A stretch of 64,000 bases of DNA from positions 1 through 64,000 of the forward strand of contig JBCCHB010000063.1 in NCBI GenBank assembly GCA_039028975.1, read 5' to 3'. Under the pieces are notes generated by a model. The model did no database searches and was not told the DNA's origin. It saw nothing but the letters and a program-made list of their open reading frames with translations. Origin of the DNA: JAHBNG01 sp039028975. Its GTDB lineage: Bacteria > Chloroflexota > Anaerolineae > Caldilineales > Caldilineaceae. Every line of letters begins with the position of its first letter. Positions within the stretch are counted from its first letter, which is position 1. Shown piece after piece: positions 1-9,214 of the stretch. Position numbers and translations under genes: made by a program.

Positions 1-376
1 AAATCATAATAGGATTGCGACTGACGTAACCAGCCATCTACGAATCGGTCTACGCGGCTCGTCTTGTCGCGCATTTAGGAATCAAGATCAAATAAAACCC
101 AAAACTTCGGGCCTGTCATCTCGAGTACCCGAGAGATCTTTCATTACGTTTTATTAAATTCTCGATCCTTAGTCTCGGCTTTGTACAAAATGATCCGCTA
201 AAAGAACCGATTTGGCGGAAGGAAAAATGCAGGATAATCTAAAGCCAGAAAGGAGGGCAATGATTATCATGCCAGACGATTAGAAACTCCGTAATCTATT
301 TTTGAGCGTCACCGAAAATAGCGACGCTTAAAAAAGAAATCATCGTACTCTCACCAAGCCGTATTCCCTTCTCGGT
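1..376. other. Intergenic stretch with repeat debris
   Basis: No convincing gene. Around 113-150 the text tgtcatctcgag...gagagatct resembles a degenerate dispersed intergenic palindrome. A good Shine-Dalgarno (aaaggagg, near 250) precedes ATGs at 260 and 269 that stop after a few codons (tag at 281-283). This may be the decayed 5' end of the Uma2-type gene that follows. A 6-bp inverted repeat (agcgtc/gacgct) sits at about 305-328. Confidence 0.4.
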
Positions 377-802
377 ATGCCCTTATCGGCGGGTACAAAG
401 TTGTACAAAGCGGAGCTTAGTAGCGAGCCCCGCTTGTTTATAGAAGCCTACGGGCTTTACACTTATCCTGATGCAGTGGTTGTCTGCGGTGACATTGAGC
501 GGACAGATGCTAAGACGGAAACTATTACGAATCCATTGTTGATCATTGAAGTTCTCTCTCCAACGACTGCAGCCTATGATCGCAGCAAAAAATTTGACCG
601 TTATCGTAGCCTCGAATCGTTTTGTGAATACATTCTGATCCTCCAAGACCGCCCCTTTATTGAACACTATCGCAAAAATGAATCCGACGAGTGGCTGATT
701 CGATTTATTTACGGTTTTGAGGCAATAGTAAGCTTCGACAGCTTTGAGTTTGAGCTACCTCTCCACAGCATCTATGAATATGTTGAGTGGGATGAAAATT
801 AG
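377..802 (+). pseudogene. Uma2-family endonuclease-like protein, 5'-truncated
   Basis: The 141-residue product matches the C-terminal two thirds of the Uma2 (DUF820) family of PD-(D/E)XK nuclease-like proteins, usually about 185-200 residues. The nuclease-like core is present: YPD (about residues 30-32), the IEVLSPTT strand (about 57-64) and the YDRSKKFDRYRS segment carrying the Lys. The N-terminal helical part (about 50 residues) is missing. The reading frame stays open only back to 332, just after a taa at 329-331, and no ATG or ribosome site lies there, so the gene looks broken. Uma2 genes are often multicopy in Chloroflexota and cyanobacteria and their cellular role is not established. 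It converges with the gap gene, overlapping its 3' end by four bases. It could still be expressed as a short protein from 377. Confidence 0.6.
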
Positions 803-1806
803 AGCAAGCGACCAATCTTCTCTGCCAACTCGACCATTCGATTGGCATACCCCCACTCGTTATCATACCAGGCAAAGACCTTGACCATCGTCCCATCTAC
901 CACCATGGTCGATTGGGCATCTACAATCGACGAGCGTGGATCATTGACAAAATCGGATGAAACCAGCGGTCGTTCCTCGTAGCCCAGAATACCTGCCAAA
1001 TCCCCCTCCGAAGCTTCCTTAAAGAGTTGATTCACTTCGTCCACCGTCGTTGGTCGTTGGACTTGAAATACCGCATCTGTCAGAGATGCATTGAGTAAAG
1101 GGACCCGTACCGCAATCCCGTTCAATTTGCCTTTTAATTCTGGGTAGATCATGGTAATGGCCGTAGCCGATCCGGTAGTTGTAGGGATGAGATTCTGCAT
1201 GGCCGAACGAGCGCGGCGCAGATCCTTGTGTGGCGCGTCGACCACGACCTGTGTATTGGTCACATCATGGATGGTAGTAATAATACCATGTTCGATACCG
1301 ATACCTTGGTGGATGACCTTGACGACCGGGGCCAGGCAGTTGGTGGTGCAGGATGCTGCGGTAATAATGTGGTGTTTAGTAGGGTTGTATAGGTGATCAT
1401 TGCAACCCACAACAATATTGAATACATCCTCTTTGACGGGAGCTGCTACGATCACCTTGTGAACCCCTGCATCCAAATAAGGATTGAGCTTTTCCAACGT
1501 ACGAAACTTACCGCTGCATTCAAGGACAAGATCAACGCCCAAGTCTGGCCACGGGACTTCACTTGGGGTAGGGTATTCGCTGAAGGAAAGGGGCTTACCA
1601 TCAATCACTACTTGATGGTCCGCTGTGTGCGCTTCATTCTCCCAGCGTCCATGAACCGAATCAAACTCAAGCAGATGAGCCGCACCGTCAAGCCCAATCC
1701 GCGGATCGTTGATGTGAACAATATCCAGCTCGTTTGATGGCCATCCAGCTCGAAGGGTAAGACGGCCAATACGTCCAAAGCCATTAATTCCTACTCGGGT
1801 AGTCAT
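799..1806 (-). CDS. gap: Glyceraldehyde-3-phosphate dehydrogenase, ArsJ-associated type
   Basis: NAD(P)-dependent GAPDH of 335 residues, full family length. Seen: the Rossmann motif GINGFGRIGR at 6-15, active-site Cys153 in ASCTTNC, His180 in TTIHDVTNTQ, and the C-terminal WYDNEWGYANRM. Details such as AHLLEFDSVHGRW, GVDLVLECSGKFRT and IYPELKGKLNG are, from memory of the families, characteristic of the GAPDH subgroup encoded beside arsJ. In that pathway the enzyme makes 1-arseno-3-phosphoglycerate, which ArsJ exports. No ArsJ-like permease or arsenical regulator is adjacent: upstream is a PhyH gene, downstream a Uma2 remnant. It may therefore serve ordinary glycolysis here, or work with an arsJ elsewhere. 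The start is the ATG at 1806. The gene follows phyH on the same strand, separated by a strong hairpin (1839-1877). Confidence 0.93.
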   Translation of the reverse strand: MTTRVGINGFGRIGRLTLRAGWPSNELDIVHINDPRIGLDGAAHLLEFDSVHGRWENEAHTADHQVVIDGKPLSFSEYPTPSEVPWPDLGVDLVLECSGKFRTLEKLNPYLDAGVHKVIVAAPVKEDVFNIVVGCNDHLYNPTKHHIITAASCTTNCLAPVVKVIHQGIGIEHGIITTIHDVTNTQVVVDAPHKDLRRARSAMQNLIPTTTGSATAITMIYPELKGKLNGIAVRVPLLNASLTDAVFQVQRPTTVDEVNQLFKEASEGDLAGILGYEERPLVSSDFVNDPRSSIVDAQSTMVVDGTMVKVFAWYDNEWGYANRMVELAEKIGRLL

Positions 1807-1838
1807 TGAGAGAGATTCCTATAGTGTCTGTTACGCGC

Positions 1839-1877
1839 AACGTCCCCAGCAACTCCTGATTGAATGCTGGGGACGTT
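1839..1877. terminator. 13-bp inverted repeat between PhyH and gap genes
   Basis: Arms aacgtccccagca (1839-1851) and tgctggggacgtt (1865-1877) are perfectly complementary with a 13-nt loop. It lies just downstream of the minus-strand PhyH gene. A T-run follows only weakly on the plus strand, so it may be a processing or attenuation hairpin rather than a classical intrinsic terminator. Confidence 0.5.
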
Positions 1878-1902
1878 TTCATCACAAATTCTCGTTCTTG
1901 GA

Positions 1903-2667
1903 TTATGCCTCAACTAGCTCCTGCACACCAGGCCACTCCCGCCAAATGTCGGTATAGCCATCATATCCATTCTGCTCAACATCTTTGTGACGTAACCGAG
2001 TGATCACGGCGTGCCGCACATCAGGTGCCGCGTTGGCACAAGCACCATGGAAGATCTGGTGATGAGCCAGAATCAGGTCACCAGCTTTGGCAGTAATCAT
2101 GAGAGGCTCCTCAGGCAGTTCGAGTTGAGGAACCCCATTGGCCAGTACTTGGTGGCCTTGTTGATTAAAGTAATCGGCGAAGAAGCGATGGGACTTAGGC
2201 CAGACCGTAAAGTTTCCGCTGTAGGACTCTAGTACGTCCGCCAGATAGACAACGGCAAAAGCGGTAAAGTTCCGCTTATAGTCGCCTTTTGCGGTACCAT
2301 TTGACCCATTGCCGATTCCGTCTATGTGCCCACGAGGTGCCGGTGGATCTTCTCCCAACGGTAGAGGAAAACGCGGATAGGGCTTGGCGCTAACAACAGG
2401 CTGCACATTTCCTACCCCCATGAGCGATTCCGCAATCTCTAAGATGGGCGATTTATTGAATAGATCCAGGATGACGGAAGCTTGCAAGAGTTCCGCACAG
2501 TAAAAAGCGGAACGATTGCGAGAAGGATCTGCGCCTCCCTCGCCTACATGACCAATAGAGTGATTGACAGCGCGGCGAGCCGCGTCAATTAGTACTCGGG
2601 GAACGACACCTGGTATCTTGAGATACCCTTCGTCAATAAATTGCTCTTTTTGAGCTGTGGTTAACAT
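1903..2667 (-). CDS. Phytanoyl-CoA dioxygenase (PhyH) family protein
   Basis: Fe(II)/2-oxoglutarate-dependent dioxygenase of 254 residues. The facial triad is visible: His114 and Asp116 in RGHIDG, and a distal His about 207 in HQIFHGA. An Arg about 218, in the right place to bind 2-oxoglutarate, lies in DVRHAVITR. The start is taken at the ATG at 2667, because aggagg lies nine bases upstream; the ATG further upstream would place that site inside the coding region. The family hydroxylates diverse small molecules and the substrate cannot be told from the sequence. It is the first of three PhyH proteins in the window, but it is not close to the other two in sequence layout. A hairpin separates it from the downstream gap gene, so the two may or may not be co-transcribed. 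Confidence 0.85.
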   Translation of the reverse strand: MLTTAQKEQFIDEGYLKIPGVVPRVLIDAARRAVNHSIGHVGEGGADPSRNRSAFYCAELLQASVILDLFNKSPILEIAESLMGVGNVQPVVSAKPYPRFPLPLGEDPPAPRGHIDGIGNGSNGTAKGDYKRNFTAFAVVYLADVLESYSGNFTVWPKSHRFFADYFNQQGHQVLANGVPQLELPEEPLMITAKAGDLILAHHQIFHGACANAAPDVRHAVITRLRHKDVEQNGYDGYTDIWREWPGVQELVEA

Positions 2668-2843
2668 GATGCACATCCTCCTTTTTTGTATGACGTAAAT
2701 ATAGGGCAAAAGTAGTCAGATGGCAAGGGGTAAGCCAACGGTAGCAAGGTACGAGGGCAGATTCTAGCTCCGTGCCCCAGCAACCTTGCTATCAATCTAC
2801 TGATATCCGCGAATCTGTTTAATCAGACAAAACGCACAAATAG

Positions 2844-2876
2844 AAAAAGGCTGTCTGATAATTGCCTCAGATAGCC
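2844..2876 (-). terminator. Intrinsic terminator of the large secreted protein gene
   Basis: Read on the minus strand, ggctatctga...tcagacagcc forms a 10-bp stem with one G-U pair (2849-2876), followed directly by TTTTT (2844-2848). It lies about 105 bases downstream of the stop codon of the gene at 2982-5801, in the right orientation to end its transcript. Confidence 0.75.
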
Positions 2877-2901
2877 CTCTCATATTCTACTATATTACGG
2901 G

Positions 2902-2963
2902 CGTTTTCAAAACCGTACTTTTCCTAATCTCCACCAGAGAGATCAAGTACGGTTTTGAAAACG
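2902..2963. repeat. 19-bp perfect inverted repeat, possible distant R1 relative
   Basis: Arms at 2902-2920 (cgttttcaaaaccgtactt) and 2945-2963 are perfect reverse complements around a 24-nt loop. The core ttttcaaaac/gttttgaaaa recurs inside the 85-bp R1 repeats elsewhere in the window. The flanking text (attacgggcg) also resembles the R1 end, so this may be a diverged family member. Confidence 0.6.
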
Positions 2964-2981
2964 AGCGGAGCAAACCTGTGC

Positions 2982-5801
2982 TTATCTGATACCATACATG
3001 GTGACTGTGCCACTAAATTCATTGGCCACAATCAACATATCCACACCCGTTGGGCTATCAACGGCAGATACAAATTCAATTCCCTCAGGTGCTAAGTCGC
3101 CAGCAGTTCCGTCAATTACTTTACCTTCAAAATTTCGATTGTCGATATATTGAACAAACTCTGGGTGGTAAGGACTCGTTACGTCGTAGACCATAATACC
3201 ACTCGCTCGTTCTAGCCCAATAAATACATAGGTAGCGTCACCGATTACGCCGAGAACCATAGCCTCTGGCTCTCCACCCTTGTCATCGCTCCGGTCGTCA
3301 AAGCTGTCATCATTGCCATCAGCGTTGAACCCTTCTGGAATCATCTTAGCCATGATGCGAGCAAACTGATCGCCACTATCGAAAACCATGTCGCCGCTGC
3401 TGTTCCAGATAGTAAAGGAGCGACCACCGTAGCCGTAGATGATTTCGTGGAGGCCGTCGCCATCAATATCGCCCTGGGAGGTTGTGGTCTTTAGACGTCC
3501 TAGATTTTCATCTTTTTGCAGCTCTAAGGCGTTGGGAAAGACAGACCAATCCAGGAAGAGATCCGCAACCCGGGCCTCTTCGCTATACCCATCATAGTCG
3601 CGAGCATCCCCTTCGTTGGCGGTAATGATGTAAGTTTCACCATCGACCTCATAAGCAGCAATTGAGTCGGGCTGATACATGTTCATCACCGGCCAGTTCT
3701 GAATATTGATGGCCTCATCTCGGTTGCTAGCGTCCATGCCGTTGGAATGAAGCGTAATGATACCTAGAATCTCGGCTCCTGGGTTTGGATTGGGATCTAG
3801 AAGCCCAGTCTCAATATCAAACCCACCAAGCAGACCAAAGTCATTATCATTAAGGACAGCGATGGTATTCTCATCAATCAGCGCTAACCCTTCTGGCTTG
3901 TCTCCTTGGTGATATCCAATGGCAGCCAGATCAACGTAGAGATCTTTTTGTACAGGTTTGATGCCAACCATGGCCAAACCAACCAATCCCTGTCGCTCCA
4001 ACGCTCCATCGGGGCCAATGGGCAGCCCTTCCATCTCTTCTAAGTTCGTAGCACCGTCAAGGCTAATCTTAAAGATATACTTTTGAGAAGAGGGGCCGGT
4101 AGCCGAATCTCGTTCAATGACTAGAAATTCACCATCTCCTAGGGAGACAGCATCACCGATCTTGTCGACGGATCCACCTTCTAGCATGTAGATGTACTGG
4201 CCGATAGTGGTTCCGCTCGTCGTGTCGAACGCCAAAATACGTACGATGTTGGATGCCCGTGAGTTGGTATCTCCACTGGTATCGGGATTGTCGATAGGGC
4301 TTTGGATAAAAGCATAAAGTGTAGTTCCTTCAAGCGCAACGGCCTCCATGCCTCGGTTGGCTCGACGTTGGGCAAAGACAGCGGGAATCGCTTCGGTCCC
4401 AACGGTGATGCCATTCTCTTCATCGTTGGAGCCTTCGGGTACAAAGCGATCAATCAACACCCCCTCGCCATCAAAGTGATAGATGGCCGGTCGATATTCG
4501 TCCACCATCCAGTAGGTACCATCCTCAGCCTGGACAATGCCCTCCATGTCACCACCAAAGGGATCCAAGTCAAGAAGGTTGCCAGAGAGATCAATAGGTT
4601 CTTCATCAGCGTACGCCATGCCCTTTTCACCAGCCAGGTTGGGCAGGCCAGAGATTGGCGTACCATCGGCTTGAGTCAAGCCAACCACTTCGGTAATTTC
4701 TATGGTCCCATTGGCATGGTCCAGGCTAAATCGTACCCAGCTCGATTGGAAGTCAGGCAGGACAAAGGGCCGTTCGTTTACGCCATCATCATCTACATCA
4801 ATCGTATCGCCAGTGGGGCCACGGTCAGGATGGGTAATGAAATTGAGCTTACCCGTCTCTTCATCAATTCCCTCGAAGTAGAGACCTGAGAAACCACCCC
4901 AAAGAACCTCCTCACCTGCTGGGGTTGTACCAAGGGTAGGTAGCTCAAACTCAAAGGTCTCCAAAGTGGCAATGGGGGCATTCATATTCTTGTAGCCCAA
5001 GGGGATCAAAGCCGTTGCTTCACCAGCAATCAGGTCAATCACAGCAAGGGCATTGTTTTCCTGTAGGGAAACCCATGCAGTGGAAGAATCTGCTGAGACA
5101 GCCACATATTCTGGCTCTAGATCCTGGGCGACTGTGGCCTCTGGGCCATAAATACGGATTGCCGGATCCAACTCGGCATTGTTAAAGGTGGTAAAGCTGA
5201 CATGGGTTACATTTTCATCGGCTAGGTTATCAACGCCACTCGAAACGTCGATGATGGTCACTGTCCCTTCGGGATCGTTGGTGTACTCATCATTTGGCTC
5301 TCCCTCGTTGGCAACCACAACTTTGGTACCATCAGGCGTAAAGGTCAGCATATCAGGGAGCGCGCCAACAGTTACCTGGCTGATGAACTCGCCATCGTAA
5401 TCGAAGAAGACAGCAACGCCAGCGGTCTGCTTATCTGCATTTTCAATGGCGACAGCAGCTACACCGTCATAAATGTCAACGCTATTGGCAGATTTACCGT
5501 ATTCGGCAATGTCAATCACTTTGTATACAGTTGGGTTTGTGGGATCACTCAAATCGATTACATCAATGGTACTGTCGGCTGCGTTGACGGTAAAGGCGCG
5601 TTGCATAATCGGATCATAAGAAACAATTTCTGCAGCTGATTTGCCAGTTAGGCCTGTTTCATAGGTACCCAAAATAGAAAGTTTGACGGCGCCAGAGGCA
5701 ACGGGTACGTCCTGAGCAGATGCCGGGTGAATCGTGCCAGCCAGCATTAGGAGACACAAGGCAACAAAAAAGGTTGCGTATATAAGGCGTTTGGGATACA
5801 T
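2982..5801 (-). CDS. Secreted choice-of-anchor / esterase-like-phytase protein
   Basis: A 939-residue exported protein. A signal peptide covers about residues 1-29, ending ...HPASAQ. Residues about 40-280 form a beta-propeller-like half seen in choice-of-anchor I proteins, with repeated strands such as VIDLSDPTNPTV, GALPDMLTFTPDG and VVVANEGEPND. Residues about 300-620 resemble the esterase-like activity of phytase domain, for example FSGLYFEG, HPDRGPTGD, DMEGIVQAEDG and FLVIERD. The last third returns to propeller repeats (YIITANEGDARDYDGY, PEAMVLGVIGDATYVF). Many Asp-rich turns suggest calcium binding. No C-terminal sorting signal is visible, so it is probably released or held by another means. 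A role in extracellular phosphate or ester release is inference. It is a single gene with its own terminator. Confidence 0.8.
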   Translation of the reverse strand: MYPKRLIYATFFVALCLLMLAGTIHPASAQDVPVASGAVKLSILGTYETGLTGKSAAEIVSYDPIMQRAFTVNAADSTIDVIDLSDPTNPTVYKVIDIAEYGKSANSVDIYDGVAAVAIENADKQTAGVAVFFDYDGEFISQVTVGALPDMLTFTPDGTKVVVANEGEPNDEYTNDPEGTVTIIDVSSGVDNLADENVTHVSFTTFNNAELDPAIRIYGPEATVAQDLEPEYVAVSADSSTAWVSLQENNALAVIDLIAGEATALIPLGYKNMNAPIATLETFEFELPTLGTTPAGEEVLWGGFSGLYFEGIDEETGKLNFITHPDRGPTGDTIDVDDDGVNERPFVLPDFQSSWVRFSLDHANGTIEITEVVGLTQADGTPISGLPNLAGEKGMAYADEEPIDLSGNLLDLDPFGGDMEGIVQAEDGTYWMVDEYRPAIYHFDGEGVLIDRFVPEGSNDEENGITVGTEAIPAVFAQRRANRGMEAVALEGTTLYAFIQSPIDNPDTSGDTNSRASNIVRILAFDTTSGTTIGQYIYMLEGGSVDKIGDAVSLGDGEFLVIERDSATGPSSQKYIFKISLDGATNLEEMEGLPIGPDGALERQGLVGLAMVGIKPVQKDLYVDLAAIGYHQGDKPEGLALIDENTIAVLNDNDFGLLGGFDIETGLLDPNPNPGAEILGIITLHSNGMDASNRDEAINIQNWPVMNMYQPDSIAAYEVDGETYIITANEGDARDYDGYSEEARVADLFLDWSVFPNALELQKDENLGRLKTTTSQGDIDGDGLHEIIYGYGGRSFTIWNSSGDMVFDSGDQFARIMAKMIPEGFNADGNDDSFDDRSDDKGGEPEAMVLGVIGDATYVFIGLERASGIMVYDVTSPYHPEFVQYIDNRNFEGKVIDGTAGDLAPEGIEFVSAVDSPTGVDMLIVANEFSGTVTMYGIR

Positions 5802-6418
5802 AAAGAACCCTTTCTAATAGAGATATTTCTATATAAAAATCAGGAACAACGACGAAGTCTTCCCTTAATTTGTTAATAGATTATTTACAGAAGGTAAACG
5901 GCTTGTCAATAGGGAAGGTCGAAGGGTTGACGGTGTATGCCAGTCTGCTAACTTCTATCAGATCACAGCCCCGCCTTTTCCATGAGAAATACTTTGACGA
6001 TTAGAATAAGACTTTGTACCATTATACCACAAATTACAATGACCCTGGGTCTACATAAAATCTAAGCTATGAACAATTCTACCTTAGATCAAGCCATTCT
6101 ATTTGAGCAATTTGAGATCTTTAAGCGAATCCCTAATGGGAGTCCTATACAGTATCCTCACGCCACAAATTTTCAAAACCAATGATCTTTTTTACCTGTT
6201 CTATGCAGGCCAAAAAGGAAAAGAGTGGCAGTTTGGGCTGGCGAGAATAATAGGGTAATTGCTTGCCGATTTGTGATAGTTGCCGTACACTGTTCCGCAG
6301 CGCGTTCCGCGCCACATCAACATCAAGTGGTTTGAATTTGGACCAAGCGGCGAATCGACCGTGGACCATTGATCGCCCAGTGACCTATCTATCATTCAAA
6401 ATAGAGGAGACATCTCAC
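5802..6418. other. Long AT-rich intergenic region
   Basis: It lies between the divergent secreted-protein gene and the MFS gene. It is moderately AT-rich and should contain promoters for both, but no clear operator or RNA gene was recognised. Short open frames in it have no ribosome site or family resemblance. Confidence 0.3.
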
Positions 6419-7636
6419 GTGATCCGACGTCAATTAATTATCGCCGTCTCTGCTGCGGCTCTTTGCGCCATGTTTGCTATGGGGATTCGTTCAGGGTTTG
6501 GCCTGTTCTTGCAGCCGATTAGCCAGGAATTGGGGACAGGGCGTGAGACCTTTAGCTTGGCCATGGCCATTAACAGTTTGATCTATGGGGTTCCATTGGT
6601 CGGTTTTCTAGCGGACCGAATAGGCCCACGCCTTGTACTTATCCTCGGTGGTCTGCTCTATGCCGCGGGATTGGTTGTTGTGACCCAAGTTACGACTTCA
6701 GGAATGCTCATGGTTTCTATGGGGCTGCTGGTCGGTTTTGCTCTCAGTGCCACTACATTTGTGGTGGTACTCGGAGCCGTTGGGCAGATTGTACCAGCCG
6801 AATTACGCTCTCGGGCCTTCGGTTTTGTAACAGCAGCAGGTGGTTTGGGTATGGTGACCATGCCACCTGTAACCCAGTTCCTGTTGGATATGTTTGATTG
6901 GCGAACGGCCATGATCATTTTAGCAGTCCTTGTTGGGTTGATTGTTCTCTTTGCCTTTGGGATGCCAAACCGAGCAGGAAGCTCGCTCCGCGAAGACGAA
7001 GTGGCTGCACCAGAGGAACCCTTTTTGCGTTTGCTTAAGCGGGCCAGCGCCAATCCCAGCTATCTGATGCTGACAGCGGGCTTCTTTGTCTGTGGTTTCC
7101 ATGTTTCCTTTATCAGCGTCCATCTGCCGCCATTTTTAGGCGACAATGGCTTATCTGGCAGTGTGGCGGCTGGGGCACTCTCGTTGATTGGGGGTATGAA
7201 CATTGTTGGCTCTTACCTCTTTGGGTGGTTGGGCGATAAATATCGTAAAAAGTATCTACTCAGTATGCTCTACCTGGGTCGAGCCATTGTCATCAGCATC
7301 TTCTTGTTGGTGCCCGTAACCCAAACGTCGGCTTTGATCTTTGGCGCGGCCATCGGTTTCCTTTGGTTGGCAACCGTACCGTTGACTAGTGGTTCGGTTG
7401 CCCAAATCTTTGGCACTCGTTACCTAGCATCGCTCTACGGTTTTGTCTTCTTAAGCCATCAGGTTGGTTCATTCCTGGGCGTTTGGCTAGGGGGGCGTCT
7501 CTATGATTCGACCGGATCCTATAATTTGGTCTGGTATATGGCCATTGCGCTGGGTGTTTTTGCAGCGATTGTCCATTTACCTATTGTTGAAAGACGCGTT
7601 GGGGAAGAGTCTACAGCAGAGCTGCAGCCAGCATAG
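6419..7636 (+). CDS. MFS transporter
   Basis: Major facilitator of 405 residues with about 12 membrane segments, similar in style to the OFA/monocarboxylate-type carriers. After the second membrane segment comes GFLADRIGPRLVLILGG, the family's loop 2-3 motif, and a second copy-like motif (FGWLGDKYRKK) begins the C-terminal half. The start is GTG at 6419: agaggaga (6403-6410) lies eight bases upstream, and the encoded MIRRQLIIAVS begins directly with a membrane segment. Longer in-frame starts upstream add an unlikely 52-residue leader. It heads a plus-strand cluster with two PhyH oxygenases and a Gfo/Idh/MocA enzyme, so it probably imports the organic compound they oxidise; that is inference. 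Confidence 0.88.
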   Translation: MIRRQLIIAVSAAALCAMFAMGIRSGFGLFLQPISQELGTGRETFSLAMAINSLIYGVPLVGFLADRIGPRLVLILGGLLYAAGLVVVTQVTTSGMLMVSMGLLVGFALSATTFVVVLGAVGQIVPAELRSRAFGFVTAAGGLGMVTMPPVTQFLLDMFDWRTAMIILAVLVGLIVLFAFGMPNRAGSSLREDEVAAPEEPFLRLLKRASANPSYLMLTAGFFVCGFHVSFISVHLPPFLGDNGLSGSVAAGALSLIGGMNIVGSYLFGWLGDKYRKKYLLSMLYLGRAIVISIFLLVPVTQTSALIFGAAIGFLWLATVPLTSGSVAQIFGTRYLASLYGFVFLSHQVGSFLGVWLGGRLYDSTGSYNLVWYMAIALGVFAAIVHLPIVERRVGEESTAELQPA

Positions 7637-7648
7637 AACGTTCATGTT

Positions 7649-7681
7649 TTCTCGTACAATTGGACGAGCCGAAAACCAAAA
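7649..7681. repeat. Small palindromic repeat R4, copy 1
   Basis: tctcgtacaattggacgagc followed by cgaaaaccaaaa. The ctcgt/acgag arms make a short hairpin. A close relative lies at 9040-9075, one gene further on. Confidence 0.45.
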
Positions 7682-7762
7682 TCGTAGGCGGAAGTCGCCA
7701 ATTTTCGCCTTGATTGACACGTCTGCCAAATGTGTTATGATCTGGGTCAAAGGAGAGTTAAA

Positions 7763-8971
7763 ATGGAGAAAACCAATCAACAGCAAATTCCCCCAGAGCT
7801 TGAAAACCTACTGGTCTATGGCGAAACATCCGTAGGTTGGGATGAGCACACCTTACCGAATGAGACGGTAGATGAGGATGGTTACTTGCTTGAGAGTAAC
7901 CGTGGTTTTGGTGTACCTGATCCACGAGCACCCAAGCGTCGCGTTTATAATGATCCTAGCGTTGAGGAACTTCGGGAGCACCTACGACGCCATAATGGGA
8001 TTCATGGCCTGGAGATCTGCACGCCTAGCGAAATAGAAAGAGCAGCCAGAATTTTCCACCGGGATGGGTTTGTTGTGGTACGAGATCTGCTCAACCCTAA
8101 ACAGCTCGCGCGCTTTAGAGAAGGGGCCTCTCAGCGCTTAAAGGAGATCCTCGCCATCCCCGGCCCAGAGAATCGAAAGTATATGGTGGAAACCAAGCGT
8201 CTACCCCATCGGTACAGCTATGGAACATCATCCGCATCCCGTCAAATGCTCCACGATCCAATTTGGGCCAGCATGATTGATCTACCCACCACGACGCCTA
8301 TTCTCACAGAGATCTTTGGCACTGCTGAGTATGGTGTGTGGGGTGCAGGTGGGGATTTGGCTCTACCTGGTGCTATCGAATATCAACATTTACACTCAGA
8401 TGGTCGTGATGCCCAGCTGATTTTGGATGGCCGGGCAGAACAAGCCAAACACTTCGACATTGAAATCAACCCGAATAGTACTGGTGGTGTTGACCTTCCT
8501 GCCCTCAAGCTGATGATGGAGATGACGGCCCCTATGGTTACCATCAACTTTCTCATGTCGGACCTAACATGGGAGAATGGACCCATCCGTCAGATTCCTG
8601 GAACCCATGTTGTGCAACAGCTCCCCCCAAAACCGGAAGATGAACCGGATTGGATGCGACTATCTACTCTGGTTGGCGCGCCTGCTGGGGCAGGTGTCTT
8701 TCGCGACAATCGAGCCTGGCATGGTGCCACACCCAATCTTTCCAAAGAGATTCGAGCCATGCCCAATGTTGAATACGTTGCCCCCTGGTTTCCCATTGAG
8801 AGATTGAGAAAAACCATGCCTTATGAAATTTGGGAAACTCTGACGCCTCATGCCCAAAGGTTATGTATAAATGTTCGGGCAGATAAGGGCGTTTGGCCAG
8901 CTGGGGCTGGGATCATGCATCCTCTGATCAATAAGAAGAAAGAGCTGTCTGAAGGATTTTACGTTCGTTAA
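7763..8971 (+). CDS. PhyH-family dioxygenase
   Basis: 402-residue Fe(II)/2-oxoglutarate dioxygenase. An N-terminal stretch of about 85 residues, rich in charged and Pro residues, precedes the fold, which begins at ERAARIFHRDGFVVVRDLL (about 92). The metal triad is His211 and Asp213 (HLHSDGRD) with distal His320 in NRAWHGATPN. The start at 7763 is set by aaggagag seven bases upstream. Within the same cluster it is followed by a Gfo/Idh/MocA oxidoreductase and another PhyH protein. Oxygenase plus NAD(P)-linked oxidoreductase suggests stepwise oxidation of one substrate, possibly a sugar, sterol-like or quaternary amine compound. The substrate cannot be named from the sequence. Confidence 0.85.
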   Translation: MEKTNQQQIPPELENLLVYGETSVGWDEHTLPNETVDEDGYLLESNRGFGVPDPRAPKRRVYNDPSVEELREHLRRHNGIHGLEICTPSEIERAARIFHRDGFVVVRDLLNPKQLARFREGASQRLKEILAIPGPENRKYMVETKRLPHRYSYGTSSASRQMLHDPIWASMIDLPTTTPILTEIFGTAEYGVWGAGGDLALPGAIEYQHLHSDGRDAQLILDGRAEQAKHFDIEINPNSTGGVDLPALKLMMEMTAPMVTINFLMSDLTWENGPIRQIPGTHVVQQLPPKPEDEPDWMRLSTLVGAPAGAGVFRDNRAWHGATPNLSKEIRAMPNVEYVAPWFPIERLRKTMPYEIWETLTPHAQRLCINVRADKGVWPAGAGIMHPLINKKKELSEGFYVR

Positions 8972-9039
8972 GGAATGCATCCTAAATAACTTGCGCGTTT
9001 CAATTGGGCTTAGCCTTTCCAAATGACCCCATAATATAG

Positions 9040-9120
9040 TTCTCGTTCCTAACCTGGACGAGCCAGAACCAAAAGGGGTTTCACAGAGATTCACAGAGCG
9101 AGCACAGAGATTCACAGAGA
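9040..9120. repeat. R4 copy 2 and a 17-bp direct repeat
   Basis: Positions 9040-9075 repeat the motif seen at 7649-7681 (tctcgttc...ggacgagccagaacc). Next to it, cacagagattcacagag occurs at 9082-9098 and again at 9103-9119, a direct repeat with 21-base period. No gene is present between 8972 and 9214. Confidence 0.55.
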
Positions 9121-9214
9121 AAAGTTCATTTGCCGATTTTACTCTGAAGAAATGAGATTTTCTTGCCGTCAAAGCACAAACTGAACTGCAAAGGAACTGA
9201 AGGAGAAGAAGTCA

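Noticed and set aside
6145..6395. Minus-strand frames opposite the MFS leader
   Set aside because: Short, overlapping each other and the MFS upstream region, without any family features.
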